Below, piece after piece: positions 33,088-43,652 of a DNA stretch of 64,000 nt. A program made the translations under genes and the position numbers. Where the stretch lies: the NCBI RefSeq assembly GCF_010384365.1, contig NZ_CP048397.1, positions 3,534,001 through 3,598,000 of the forward strand. The letters are read 5' to 3'. Below the pieces are notes generated by a model. It was not told the DNA's origin. It made no database searches and saw only the letters and a list, made by a program, of their open reading frames with translations. Each line of letters opens with the position of its first letter. The stretch's first letter is position 1. This DNA comes from Streptomyces sp. S4.7. GTDB lineage: Bacteria; Actinomycetota; Actinomycetes; Streptomycetales; Streptomycetaceae.

Positions 33088-33103
33088 CTGGGACGGGAAG
33101 GGA

Positions 33104-34639
33104 TCAGGATTCGGAGGGGGCCGGAGCCTTCTCCGCCGCCGGGTCCTGGACTTCACCGCTGTCGTGCCGGCGTACGTACGCCAGGAACGTCTCAAGTTCC
33201 CGCTTGACGACCGGGGCCAGGAAGTAGAGGCCGATGATGTTGATGACAGCCAGCGTGAACAGGACGGCGTCCGCCATGTCGATCAGGGTCTGGAGGGTGA
33301 GCAGCGAGCCGGCGACGGCGAACAGGGTGTAGATCACCTTGTACGTGATCTCGCTGGCCCTGCTGCGGCCGAAGAGGTACGACCACGCCTTGAGACCGTA
33401 ATAGCCCCAGGTCAGGACGGTGGAGATCGCGAACAGCATCACCGCGACGGTGAGGATGTACGGGAACCAGGGCAGCACGGTCTCGAAGGCGTCGGACGTG
33501 ATCGTCACGCCGCCGATCTCCTCGCCGGTGCGGGCCTCGGCCCAGCTCGCGGGGTTGGCGATCACGATCGTGAGGGCCGTCATCGTACAAATGATCACGG
33601 TGTCGATGAACGGCTCCAGCAGGGCCACCAGGCCTTCGCTGGCGGGGTGCTTCGTCTTGACGGCCGAGTGCGCGATCGGTGCCGAACCCAGACCGGCCTC
33701 GTTGGAGAACGCCGCACGCTTGAAGCCGATGATGAGCGCGCCGAGCACGCCGCCCGCGACTCCCTCGGGGTTGAACGCACCCTCGACGATGGTGGCGACG
33801 GCCGAGGGCACCTCACCGACGTGGACGAGGATGACGGCGAGGCAGGCGGCGATGTAGACGGCGGCCATGGCGGGGACCAGGCGGCTGGTGACCGAGGCGA
33901 TCGAGCGGATGCCGCCGAGCAGGACGATTCCGACGAGTGCGGCCACCAGGATGCCGAAGAACAGCGCGCCGGCCGAGGAGCCCATGGCGCCGTCCTCGCC
34001 TCCGGTGACCGATACGAGCTGCGCGTAGCTCTGGTTGACCTGGAACAGGTTGCCGCCGAAGAGGCCGAAGAAGAGGATCATCGCCGAGGCGAGCACCGCG
34101 AGGACCTTTCCGAACCGCGCACCGGTGCTGCCGAACCGTTCCGCGAAGCCCTTGGGCAGGTAGTGCATGGGTCCGCCGGAGACGGTGCCGTCGGCGTGCA
34201 CCTCCCGGTACTTCACGCCGAGGGTGACCTCGACGAACTTGCTGGCCATGCCGAGCAGCCCGCACAGAATCATCCAGAACGTCGCGCCGGGGCCACCGAT
34301 GCTGACCGCGACCGCGACGCCGGCTATGTTCCCCAGGCCCACCGTGCCGGAGACGGCCGCCGTGAGTGCCTGGAAGTGGTTCACCTCACCGGCCGCGGAT
34401 TTGTCGTCGTACTTGCCGCGCACCACATCGACGGCCAGCCGGAACCGGCGGAACTGGATCAACCCGAACCAGCCGGTGAAGACGAGACCCGCGACCACCA
34501 GCCAGGCCACGATCAGCGGCAGATCCGTGCCCCCTACGGGAACGGCGTAGAACACCACCTCCCCGAGCCAGGAGGCGATCGGTTCAAAGAATCCGCTGAC
34601 GGATTCGTCGACCGACTCGGTGAATGAGTCAAGTGACAT
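33104..34639 (-). CDS. Alanine/glycine:cation symporter (AGCS family)
   Basis: The 511-residue membrane transporter takes up alanine or glycine with Na+ or H+. I chose ATG 34639, which follows GAGG at normal spacing. AGCS hallmarks are G-T-V-G-L-G-N-I-A-G-V-A, G-G-P-G-A-x-F-W-M, K-F-x-E-V-T-L-G-V-K-Y-R and the family signature F-S-N-E-A-G-L-G-S-A-P-I-A-H. About ten transmembrane segments are present. Confidence 0.94.
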   Translation of the reverse strand: MSLDSFTESVDESVSGFFEPIASWLGEVVFYAVPVGGTDLPLIVAWLVVAGLVFTGWFGLIQFRRFRLAVDVVRGKYDDKSAAGEVNHFQALTAAVSGTVGLGNIAGVAVAVSIGGPGATFWMILCGLLGMASKFVEVTLGVKYREVHADGTVSGGPMHYLPKGFAERFGSTGARFGKVLAVLASAMILFFGLFGGNLFQVNQSYAQLVSVTGGEDGAMGSSAGALFFGILVAALVGIVLLGGIRSIASVTSRLVPAMAAVYIAACLAVILVHVGEVPSAVATIVEGAFNPEGVAGGVLGALIIGFKRAAFSNEAGLGSAPIAHSAVKTKHPASEGLVALLEPFIDTVIICTMTALTIVIANPASWAEARTGEEIGGVTITSDAFETVLPWFPYILTVAVMLFAISTVLTWGYYGLKAWSYLFGRSRASEITYKVIYTLFAVAGSLLTLQTLIDMADAVLFTLAVINIIGLYFLAPVVKRELETFLAYVRRHDSGEVQDPAAEKAPAPSES

Positions 34640-34974
34640 CTGACTACCTCGGGAGCGCAGGCCGACGCGCAAGCACACGTCGGGTGGGGGCAGGCAAGGG
34701 CGAGACAGCCATGTCCAAGACCGTCGGGGGCGACCCGGTCCGCGGACCCGGACCGGGCTCACCCCGGTGGTACGTACCGGTGCGCACCGGTGAAACCGCC
34801 ACCGGAAAGAGAGGCTCCGGAAACGGATTTACGCAGTCCTACCACGCCCTTTACGCACCGTTGAGTGATGCGCGTCACAAGACCGGGCCCATCCACCGGG
34901 CCCACGGGCCCACTGAGCGCGATCGTTACACGGATCTGAGCCCCAGTTGAGACAAGGGCCCCGCGTCGAGCGGG
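34640..34974. other. Upstream region of the symporter gene, no gene seen
   Basis: I see no coding frame with sensible content. The stretch 34800-34930 is less GC-rich than its neighbours and probably holds the symporter promoter. Confidence 0.4.
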
Positions 34975-35160
34975 TCACCGGCTTCCCCGCGAGTTCGCCG
35001 CTGAGCCTGCGGGACGGAACGTCCCGGATGGGGGCGGGATCAGGTCGATGTCGACCTTGTCGTGGTCGGCGGCGCAGTCGGCGGCGCAGTCGGCGGCGCA
35101 GTCGAACTGGCCGAAGAGCCGGGCGAAGTCGAGGGTGCGCAGCAGGGTGAACAGTCCCCC
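34975..35160 (-). pseudogene. C-terminal remnant of an unknown gene
   Basis: The minus-strand frame reads L-F-T-L-L-R-T-L-D-F-A-R-L-F-G-Q-F-D-C, then three A-A-D-C-like repeats and D-K-V-D-I-D-L-I-P-P-P, with stop at 34975. No start is available. The three 12-bp repeats GTCGGCGGCGCA at 35065-35100 lie within it. Confidence 0.3.
35065..35100. repeat. Three perfect 12-bp tandem repeats (GTCGGCGGCGCA)
   Basis: Three exact units lie in tandem, in phase with a minus-strand remnant where they would encode repeated Cys-Ala-Ala-Asp. Confidence 0.8.
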
Positions 35161-35165
35161 GGGCT

Positions 35166-35309
35166 GCCTCGACTGCCTTGGCGGGCTCGCTGAGGAGACT
35201 GGAGGCCGCGCACGTGCGCTGGTGGGCGTTCGACGGCCCGGACGAAATCGACAACGGGCTCTGTCTCTGCGCGCTGCACCACAAGCTGTTCGACCAGGAC
35301 ACCCCCTAG
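35166..35309 (+). pseudogene. HNH endonuclease remnant
   Basis: The plus-strand frame ends at TAG 35307-35309 and contains L-E-A-A-H-V-R-W-W-A-F-D-G-P-D-E then I-D-N-G-L-C-L-C-A-L-H-H-K-L-F-D. These are the second half of the HNH finger of the restriction-endonuclease type common in Streptomyces. The N-terminal part with the first Cys pair is missing and the end is early. Confidence 0.7.
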
Positions 35310-35716
35310 CCGCAGGCCGGGCACAGCCCCCGGTACGTGACCTCCGCCGTCGACACCGTGAAGCCGAACCGTTCTTCCGGCGGGAGCGCGGACAGGGGGT
35401 CGCCGGTCGGGTGGACGTCGCGGATCGTGCCGCAGTCGGAGCAGATCAGGTGCTGGTGGGGGCGGTGGGCGTTGGGGTCGTACCGTTTGGCGCGGCCCTC
35501 GGTGGAGACCTCGATCACCTCGCCGATGGAGACCAGTTCGCCCAGGGTGTTGTAGACGGTCGCCCGGGAGATCTCGGGCAGCCGCCACGCCGCGAGCGCG
35601 TGCACCTCGTCGGCCGTGAGATGGACGTGGTCGCCGTCGAGCACCTGCGCGACGACCCGGCGCTGGGAGGTCATCCGCCAGCCGCGCCCTCGTAGTCTCT
35701 CCAGCAGGTCGCTCAT
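35306..35716 (-). CDS. Fur-family metalloregulator (CatR/FurA/PerR-like)
   Basis: The 136-residue protein has an N-terminal winged helix (G-W-R-M-T-S-Q-R-R-V-V, S-R-A-T-V-Y-N-T-L) and a C-terminal metal-binding domain (H-R-P-H-Q-H-L-I-C-S-D-C-G with the first CxxC, then a late C-P-A-C). It lies divergently from katG with 316 bp between, so it is most probably the peroxide- or iron-sensing repressor of katG and of itself. Palindromes in the shared region (35770-35785 and 35832-35844) are candidate operators. Confidence 0.9.
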   Translation of the reverse strand: MSDLLERLRGRGWRMTSQRRVVAQVLDGDHVHLTADEVHALAAWRLPEISRATVYNTLGELVSIGEVIEVSTEGRAKRYDPNAHRPHQHLICSDCGTIRDVHPTGDPLSALPPEERFGFTVSTAEVTYRGLCPACG

Positions 35717-35769
35717 GTCGGTTCACCTGTTCGCGTTCGCGAGAATCCGAAAGTGGATTCCGAAAGTAC

Positions 35770-35785
35770 CGGCGGACATCCGCCG
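35770..35785. promoter_or_regulatory. Palindrome upstream of the Fur-family gene
   Basis: CGGCGGA-CA-TCCGCCG is a perfect 7-bp dyad 54 bp before the regulator's start codon. It is suitable for autoregulation. Confidence 0.45.
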
Positions 35786-35825
35786 GACGTCCGGATTATT
35801 ACTGGATGTACGTTTAGCTCGCTTC

Positions 35826-35853
35826 TTGACTTGGACTCCGTCCATCGTAGGAT
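35826..35853 (+). promoter_or_regulatory. katG: Candidate katG promoter with an operator dyad in the spacer
   Basis: The -35 TTGACT (35826-35831), a 16-bp spacer and the -10 TAGGAT (35848-35853) fit the vegetative consensus. The spacer contains the dyad TGGAC-TCC-GTCCA (35832-35844). A repressor bound there would block polymerase. The katG start is 179 bp downstream, so there is a long leader. Confidence 0.55.
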
Positions 35854-36008
35854 CGGTTCCGGCGAATAGCCAAGGAACGTCGCGTGTGGGGCCGTGTGGG
35901 GCTCCCCACTCGCTTACGCGGCAGAGCCCGTACGCCACGTCAAGCCTGGTCGGCGGGGGCACCGCCCGACCGCGTCCGACAGCCACTGCCTCTCCAGAGC
36001 ACCTCTGA

Positions 36009-38276
<2,268 letters not shown>

Positions 38277-38319
38277 GCGGCCGGGTCTCAGGACGGTTGA
38301 GCGCCTGAGCCGACTGTTT

Positions 38320-38355
38320 CGGCCGGGTCGCCCGTACTCACGGGCGACCCGGCCG
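38320..38355 (+). terminator. katG terminator
   Basis: A perfect 15-bp stem (CGGCCGGGTCGCCCG and complement) with loop TACTCA lies 44 bp after the katG stop. Confidence 0.85.
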
Positions 38356-38390
38356 TCTCGCGTTCTACGGGGCGTACGTCGGCGGCGCCG

Positions 38391-38546
38391 TCAGCTGCCG
38401 TCATGACCGAGGCGGAAAAGACCGTACGAGCACCGGGACCAGTCACCGAACTGCTCGATGTGAACGCCTTCTTGGACCCGCATCATGGTCACCAACGCAC
38501 CCGGGCAAACAGCCAGGTCCCGGGCCCGACGGCGGGAACCGGTCAC
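38391..38546 (-). CDS. Possible 51-residue protein
   Basis: The GTG at 38546 opens a short frame containing C-P-G-A-L-V-T-M-M-R-V-Q-E-G-V-H-I-E-Q-F-G, which looks more protein-like than chance. There is no clear ribosome-binding site and I do not recognise it. Nothing else is seen between 38356 and 38670. Confidence 0.3.
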   Translation of the reverse strand: MTGSRRRARDLAVCPGALVTMMRVQEGVHIEQFGDWSRCSYGLFRLGHDGS

Positions 38547-38670
38547 AGGGGCCCGTGAATCGGTCGAATGCAGGGGGATGTCGGGATACGGCGCACCTCG
38601 CGCCTTCCGTGGCCGATGCTCCCCAGGGACGATGGTGTTCGGCGTACTGCCCGTGATCCCGGGAGGACGA

Positions 38671-38814
38671 ATGGGCAAGCAGGTCAAGTGCGGATCGACC
38701 AAGACCACGACCGGCAAGCCGTGCCAGAAGCCGGCGATGATCGGCTATTCACGCTGTCAGACGCACAGGGGCGAATGGACTCCGCGGCAGAAGCGGAAGA
38801 CCAAGAAACGCTGA
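38671..38814 (+). CDS. Small basic zinc-finger-like protein
   Basis: The 47-residue protein follows a near-perfect GGGAGGA site. It has the pattern C7-x10-C18-x10-C29-x2-H32 (K-C-G-S-T-K-T-T-T-G-K-P-C then Y-S-R-C-Q-T-H), like short C-G-x-x-T-x-x-G-x-P-C zinc-binding proteins of actinobacteria and phages, and a Lys/Arg-rich tail. It probably binds nucleic acid; the role is unknown. Confidence 0.65.
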   Translation: MGKQVKCGSTKTTTGKPCQKPAMIGYSRCQTHRGEWTPRQKRKTKKR

Positions 38815-38823
38815 CGACGTCGG

Positions 38824-39537
38824 TCAGCTGCCGTACGTGTTCTTCCAGCGTCTGCGGTGGGTGTGGTCGCCCTGGCCCGTGCCGTTCAGGGGGAGCAGTT
38901 CGGGCAGTGGGGTGCCCGTGTTCCACAGGCCCAGGAGGTCGCGGTGGACGGCGAGGATGCCGTGCTGGACCGCGAGTGACAGTGCGGGCCTGCTGAACGG
39001 GCAGGTGGCCGCGAACACCGCGACGTCCGCCTTGTGGTGGAGCCAGGCCGTGCCGACGAACTTCTGCATGTCGCCGCTGGGGACGTAGCGGTGCGGGGCG
39101 TAGTGCTTGCACTGGACGACCAGTCGCCGGCCGTCGGGCAGCGTCCCGGTCACGTCCGCGCCCAGGTCGCCCGACCGGCCGCTGACCTCGACGTCCGTGC
39201 AGCCGTCGCGTCGGCACAGGTCGGCGACGTACCGCTCGAACTCCTGCCAGCTCATGGCGTCCACCTCGGCGAGCGACCGTTGGCAGGCCCCGATCGCGTC
39301 CGCCTCGCGCCACCGGCGGTCCCGGCCGCGTATCAGCCGGTCCGTACGCCACAGCCACCAGAGCGCGCCGCCCATCGCACCGGTCACGGCGGTCCCGACG
39401 ACGTACGGCCAGATCTCGGCCCAGAAGGTCGCCAGCAGGAGCAGCGCCAGGACGCCACCGCTCAACAGGGCGCCCCGCCGCGACTCGTACCGTCTGCGTG
39501 CGGCCGACGGCCGCCTGCGGCGGCGCTTCCTCGTCAT
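38824..39537 (-). CDS. Membrane-anchored Mrr-like restriction endonuclease
   Basis: The 237-residue protein has a basic N-terminus, two adjacent transmembrane helices (about residues 25-65) and a C-terminal Mrr_cat domain (S-W-Q-E-F-E-R-Y-V-A, G-D-L-G-A-D-V, then V-V-Q-C-K-H-Y). The D and Q-x-K of the PD-(D/E)xK core are visible. Such proteins may cut modified DNA. It is convergent with the small zinc-finger-like gene. Confidence 0.82.
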   Translation of the reverse strand: MTRKRRRRRPSAARRRYESRRGALLSGGVLALLLLATFWAEIWPYVVGTAVTGAMGGALWWLWRTDRLIRGRDRRWREADAIGACQRSLAEVDAMSWQEFERYVADLCRRDGCTDVEVSGRSGDLGADVTGTLPDGRRLVVQCKHYAPHRYVPSGDMQKFVGTAWLHHKADVAVFAATCPFSRPALSLAVQHGILAVHRDLLGLWNTGTPLPELLPLNGTGQGDHTHRRRWKNTYGS

Positions 39538-39678
39538 GCGTCCCCGAGCGTCATGTGTCCCCCAACTCCGGCCGTGGTGGCCGTATCCCCCTGGCCCGGA
39601 GAGTCTGGCCGGGGGGATGCGCGCGGCGAAAGAGGCCACTCTCGGCCAACGGGGCGTCAAGCGCGCGGCTCGAAGTGA

Positions 39679-40080
39679 CTCGATCGTCCGGGCGAGGCTC
39701 TGCGCGCCGTGGCCCTGTGCGATCTGGCTCTCGAAGAGGGTCTGGAGAGGGGCCAGCAGCTCCACGCCGAGGCCTGGGCCTTGGTGGCGGTCAGCATGTT
39801 GGCGAGACCCACCGCGTTGATGTCGAGGTTGGACGTCTCCGTGGCGTAGTCGCCCTCGGCGACCCCAGAGCCGTCGCACTGGCGCTGGAGGGCTTGGCGG
39901 GAGCACGGGCCGCGGCCGGCCGGTACGGCCAGTCCGCGACGCTGCTGCCGCCCGCCGAGCGCCGGGACGTGGACCGGATATCGGCCGTGGCGCGCGACGC
40001 GCTCGGGGATGCGGTCTTCGACGCGTCGTTCGACCGGGGAGCGCTGCTGGACATGGACGGGGGCGCGGGCACTGGGCGCC
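39679..40080 (+). pseudogene. Frameshifted remnant of an AfsR/LuxR-type regulator (TPR end)
   Basis: Fragment 1 (39679-39849) reads P-G-E-A-L-R-A-V-A-L-C-D-L-A-L-E-E and a TPR-like W-A-L-V-A-V-S-M. Fragment 2, in another frame from about 39846, reads A-L-A-L-E-G-L-A-G-A-R-A-A-A-G-R, then P-P-A-E-R-R-D-V-D-R-I and A-R-D-A-L-G-D-A-V-F-D-A. That is the typical tail of large ATP-binding LuxR/BTAD regulators, with an internal deletion (Q-S-A-T-L-L joined directly to P-P-A-E-R). The N-terminal two-thirds are absent. Confidence 0.5.
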
Positions 40081-40122
40081 GAGTGCCAGGACCAGGACTA
40101 GAACGAGGACGAGGACGAGGAC

Positions 40123-40532
40123 GTGACCGTGGTCGAGTCGTGGGCGTTCGTGGACGGGCACTGGCACGGGGACGGATGCGGGGACGGGGCCCTTCCCGTG
40201 GCTCCCGACGACGCGATCGCGGTACTCCGGCGCAGGGTCGCGCACGGGACGTTCGAGTCGTGGCTGGCCGGGTCGTCCGGTCGGCTGCTCGCCGTCGTGA
40301 CCAATGCCGAGCGCGCGATGGTGATGCTCCTGAACGGTGCGGGAGACCCGGGCGAGCACGCCACCGACCCGGGGCCGAGGGCTGGAGCGACGGATTCGTC
40401 CTGGCGAACGGGCAGAGCGACGAGTATCCGGACGAGGACACCGTGCCTCTCGAAGAGGCGCTTCGAATCGTCCGCCATGTTCTCGCGACGGGCGGACCGC
40501 CAGCCGACGCGGCGTGGACGGTCGACCGCTGA
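40123..40532 (+). pseudogene. Imm1-like immunity protein gene with a frameshift
   Basis: Frame A from GTG 40123 gives M-T-V-V-E-S-W-A-F-V-D-G-H-W through H-A-T-D-P-G. Frame B continues from about 40373 with A-E-G-W-S-D-G-F-V-L-A-N-G-Q then D-E-Y-P-D-E-D-T-V-P-L-E-E-A to TGA 40532. Together they match the Imm1 type (N-G-x-x-D-E-Y-P). One base appears lost in a run of C/G near 40370. It is broken here unless a sequencing error or ribosomal frameshift is involved. Imm1 proteins neutralise contact-dependent toxins. Confidence 0.5.
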
Positions 40533-40608
40533 GTGCCGAACCGCGATCGGCGGACAACGGCCTTCAGGACAGCACCCTTGAGGACAGCGGCCGTGACGAC
40601 AGCGGCTC

Positions 40609-41095
40609 TCAGGACAGCAGGCGCCGCTCCTTCGCCAGTGCCACCGCCCCCGAGCGGGTGTCGACCCCCAACTTGACGTAGATACGACCCAGATGGGTCT
40701 TCACCGTCGCCTCGCTGATGAAGAGCGCACGGGCGATGTCGCGGTTTCCGAGTCCGCGTGCCAGTTGCCGGAGTATTTCCAGCTCCCGCTCCGACAAGGC
40801 GGGGCGCGGGCTCCGCAGTTGGGCCAGGACCCGGTCCGCGACCGGCGCCGAGATGTCTGGTGGCCGTCACGCCGTCCATGCCGTCGCCGAGCTGGAGGTC
40901 CATCAGTACGACGTCGGACCGTACGCGCGCCGCCACCGCCAGCGCCTCCTCGCCACTGCCCGCCTCACCGACCACCTCGATGCCGTCGGTGCTGGACAGC
41001 AGCGCGCGCAGACCGGCGCGTACGACCACGTGGTCGTCGCACAGCAGGATCCGTACGGGAGTTGTGGGCTCCGGCGACTCCGCGCCCGTACTCAT
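40609..41095 (-). pseudogene. Response regulator with an internal deletion
   Basis: From ATG 41095 the receiver is normal (V-R-I-L-L-C-D-D-H, V-L-M-D-L-Q-L with its phospho-acceptor Asp) up to about residue 83 (G-V-T-A-T-R). It then jumps, in another frame, to S-A-P-V-A-D-R-V-L-A and a normal LuxR helix-turn-helix (S-E-R-E-L-E-I-L-R-Q-L to the stop at 40609). The middle of the receiver (the Thr and Lys region) and the linker are missing, roughly 60 residues, with a frameshift. It overlaps the kinase remnant by ATGA. Confidence 0.7.
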
Positions 41096-41679
41096 GAGGT
41101 GCCCCTTCCCGATGTGTCGAGCGCGGGGGCGGGAGCGGGAACGGCAGCGAGAGGTACGGCCGCCGTTACGACCGTGCCCTCGCCCGGCTCGGACTCCACC
41201 GTGAGCGTGCCGCCCAACTGCCGTGCCCGGACCCGCATCGCGGGCAGCCCGTGCCCGCGCCCGGGGCGCCCCTTCGCGCCGGCGGTCGCGCCGTCCGCCG
41301 GCGCCGCGACCGCGAAACCGCGGCCGTCGTCCGCGATGTCCAGGGAGATCTGATCGTCCAGGCAGGTCAGGGTCAGCGCGGCCCGTGTCGCGCCCGCGTG
41401 CTCGCGCACGTTGGCCAGCGCGCCCTGCGCGATGCGCAGCAGCGCCGCCTCGACCCGTTCCGGCAGCGGGCCCGGCGCGCCGTCCAGGTGGAGGACCACC
41501 GTCAGCCCCGCACCGCTCTCTCGTTCGGCGAGCGCGGCGAGTGCCGGGGCGAGCGTCCGTTCGGCGAGGTCGGCCGGGGCGAGGTCGTGGACGAACCGGC
41601 GTGCCTCGGTGAGGCTGCGGGACGCGATCCCGGCCGCGTCCCGCATGTGTCCGCGCGCCGCGTCCGGGTCGGTGTGCCA
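41092..41679 (-). pseudogene. C-terminal remnant of a sensor histidine kinase
   Basis: The readable part from about 41646 has the dimerisation helix end (S-R-S-L-T-E-A-R-R-F-V-H-D-L) and a HATPase_c domain (R-I-A-Q-G-A-L-A-N-V-R-E-H-A, D-D-G-R-G-F, G-H-G-L-P-A-M-R). The sensor region and the start are gone. At about 41680 the sequence switches to an unrelated plus-strand methyltransferase remnant, so this is a deletion scar. Confidence 0.65.
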
Positions 41680-42164
41680 GGCTGCGGCAACCTGCGCGCG
41701 GGCTGGCGGTCATCGGCCATCTGGAGCCGGGGCACTACTACGGGATCGACATCTCCCCCGACATACTCGCCGCCGCCCAGGACACCCTCGTCCGCCAAGG
41801 GCTCCAGGACCGCCTCCCCACCCTCACCCCGGTCCGCGACCTGGAGTTCAGCTTCCTCCCCGACGCCCACTTCGACGTGGTCCACGCGCACAGCGTCTTC
41901 TCGCACTCACCGCTGCCGGTGATCGACGAGTGCCTGGCGCACGTCGGCCGGGTGCTGGCGCCGGGCGGCTGGTTCGACTTCACCTTCGACCGCACCGAGG
42001 GCAAGGAGCACCAGGTCCTGCGGGAGGACTTCTACTACCGCACGGAGACACTGATCTCCCTGGCCGGGCAGCACGGCCTGACGGCGCGCTTCATGCCGGA
42101 CTGGGAGGAGCTGCCGCACGGCCAGTCCAAGATCCGCGTCACCCACGGCGGCAGCGGCCTCTGA
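41680..42164 (+). pseudogene. Truncated and frameshifted SAM-dependent methyltransferase
   Basis: It begins abruptly at motif I (G-C-G-N-L-R-A-G-W-R). It then needs a one-base shift near 41712 to continue I-G-H-L-E-P-G-H-Y-Y-G-I-D-I-S, and later F-D-V-V-H-A-H-S-V-F-S-H-S-P and L-A-P-G-G-W-F-D-F-T-F to TGA 42164. The N-terminus is missing. The junction with the kinase remnant marks a deletion. Confidence 0.65.
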
Positions 42165-42224
42165 CAGCCCGCTTCCCACACGTCGTCCCACGCCCTCCGC
42201 CACCGCGCCGTACGCAGCCGCGCC

Positions 42225-42407
42225 CTCCGCCACCCTCGCGGGCGCGGACCCGGCCAGCACCGTGCGGAGCAGCAGGCCGAACTCGTCGGGCCACTGCGCG
42301 TAGCCGACACGGCCGCCGGGGAACAACACCAGCTCCCTGCCGAGGCGTTCGGCCGGCGCGAGCGCCGGGCGGTGGGCGGTGGGCCGGGGCGAACTCCCGC
42401 CGCCCAC
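42225..42407 (-). pseudogene. C-terminal remnant of an alpha/beta hydrolase
   Basis: The minus-strand frame gives A-E-R-L-G-R-E-L-V-L-F-P-G-G-R-V-G-Y-A-Q-W-P-D-E-F, close to the usual end of alpha/beta hydrolases where the catalytic His stands in G-G-H. Here it is G-G-R. No start or core is present. The rest of the gap 42165-42431 is featureless. Confidence 0.4.
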
Positions 42408-42431
42408 CGCGCTGAACGCTCCCCTCGCCCC

Positions 42432-43589
42432 CTACAGCGCGCCGACCGAGCGGAAGAACGCGCGCACATCCGCGACGAACAGCTCGGGCTGCTCCAGCGA
42501 GAGGAAGTTGCCACCACGCTCCAGCTCGCTCCAGTGCGTGACGTTGTGCTCCCGCTCCGCGAACCGGCGGACGGCGATGTCGGTCGGCAGCGCGACGGCG
42601 ACGCCCGTGGGGACGGTGCCGCGCTCCTTCGGCGCCCACGCGGCCCGGTCGTGCGCGGACTCGTAGTAGAGGTTCGCGGAGGACCCGGCCGTGCCGGTGA
42701 ACCAGTAGACGCTCACGTTGGTCAGCAGCTGGTCCAGGCCGACCGCGTCCTCGGGCAGTTCCGCCTCGGTGTCCGTCCACTCCTTGAACTTCTCCACGAT
42801 CCAGGCGAGTTGGCCGACGGGCGAGTCGGTCAGCCCGTACGCGAGGGTCTGCGGGCGGGTCGACTGGATGGCGTTGAAGCCCATCTTCTCGTCCCGGAAC
42901 TCCTGGAGGCGGGCGAGGCGCGCCTGTTCGCCCTCGGTGAGCCCGTCGAAGTCGGCCGGGTCGTCCGAGGGGAAGGTGATGAAGCCGTTGACGTGGACTC
43001 CGACCACCCGCTCCGGCGCCCGCCGGCCCATCTCGGTGGCGATCCAGGCGCCTCCTCCGCCGCCCTGGACTCCGTAACGCTCGTATCCGAGGCGGGACAT
43101 CAGTTCGGTGAACGCGCCCGCGATCCGGCCGTTGTTCCAGCCGGGAGCGCTGAGCGGCCCGGAGAAGCCGACGCCGGGCGTCGACGTGACGACGACATGG
43201 AAATCGCTCGTCAGCGGGCCGACGACCTCGGCGAACTGGGTGAAGGAGCCGGGCCAGTCGTGGATCAGCAGCAGCGGCGTGGCGGCGGGGTTCGCCGACC
43301 GCACGTGCAGGAAGTGGATGTGCTGGCCGTCGATCTCGGTGCGGAACTGCGGGAACTCGTTGAGCCGCGCCTCGGCCGCACGCCAGTCGAACTCCTCCGC
43401 CCAGAGCGCGGCCAGCTTCCTGAGATGACCGACCGGGACACCGCGCGTCCAGCCGGCACCGGGGACCTCGTCGCTCCAGCGGGTACGGCGCAGCCGGTCG
43501 CGCAGATCGTCGAGTTCGGCCTGCGGGATCTCGATGCGGAAGGGGCGGACATCGGCACTGGTGCGGCTGCCGCCGCTGTTGTTCTCCAT
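42432..43589 (-). CDS. Epoxide hydrolase-like protein lacking catalytic residues
   Basis: It has 385 residues, the normal length for bacterial epoxide hydrolases with an N-terminal EHN domain (R-P-F-R-I-E-I-P-Q-A-E-L-D-D-L). The alpha/beta fold is clear, but the nucleophile elbow, usually Q-G-G-D-W-G-A, is Q-G-G-G-G-G-A (G178 where Asp is expected). The base motif, usually G-G-H-F, is G-G-N-F near residue 361. The oxyanion motif is H-D-W-P-G-S. Hydrolysis by the usual mechanism looks impossible. It is divergent from a WYL regulator with an operator-like dyad between, so it may act as a binding or regulatory protein. Confidence 0.85.
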   Translation of the reverse strand: MENNSGGSRTSADVRPFRIEIPQAELDDLRDRLRRTRWSDEVPGAGWTRGVPVGHLRKLAALWAEEFDWRAAEARLNEFPQFRTEIDGQHIHFLHVRSANPAATPLLLIHDWPGSFTQFAEVVGPLTSDFHVVVTSTPGVGFSGPLSAPGWNNGRIAGAFTELMSRLGYERYGVQGGGGGAWIATEMGRRAPERVVGVHVNGFITFPSDDPADFDGLTEGEQARLARLQEFRDEKMGFNAIQSTRPQTLAYGLTDSPVGQLAWIVEKFKEWTDTEAELPEDAVGLDQLLTNVSVYWFTGTAGSSANLYYESAHDRAAWAPKERGTVPTGVAVALPTDIAVRRFAEREHNVTHWSELERGGNFLSLEQPELFVADVRAFFRSVGAL

Positions 43590-43612
43590 GGACAGAACAG
43601 TAGAGTCTCATT

Positions 43613-43629
43613 AGGAACACTTCGTTCCT
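43613..43629. promoter_or_regulatory. Operator-like dyad between the epoxide-hydrolase-like and WYL genes
   Basis: AGGAAC-ACTTC-GTTCCT is a perfect 6-bp dyad with a 5-bp spacer, centred in the 63-bp divergent region. It is the probable site of the WYL regulator. Confidence 0.55.
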
Positions 43630-43652
43630 GAATACAGGACAGGCTGCCACTC

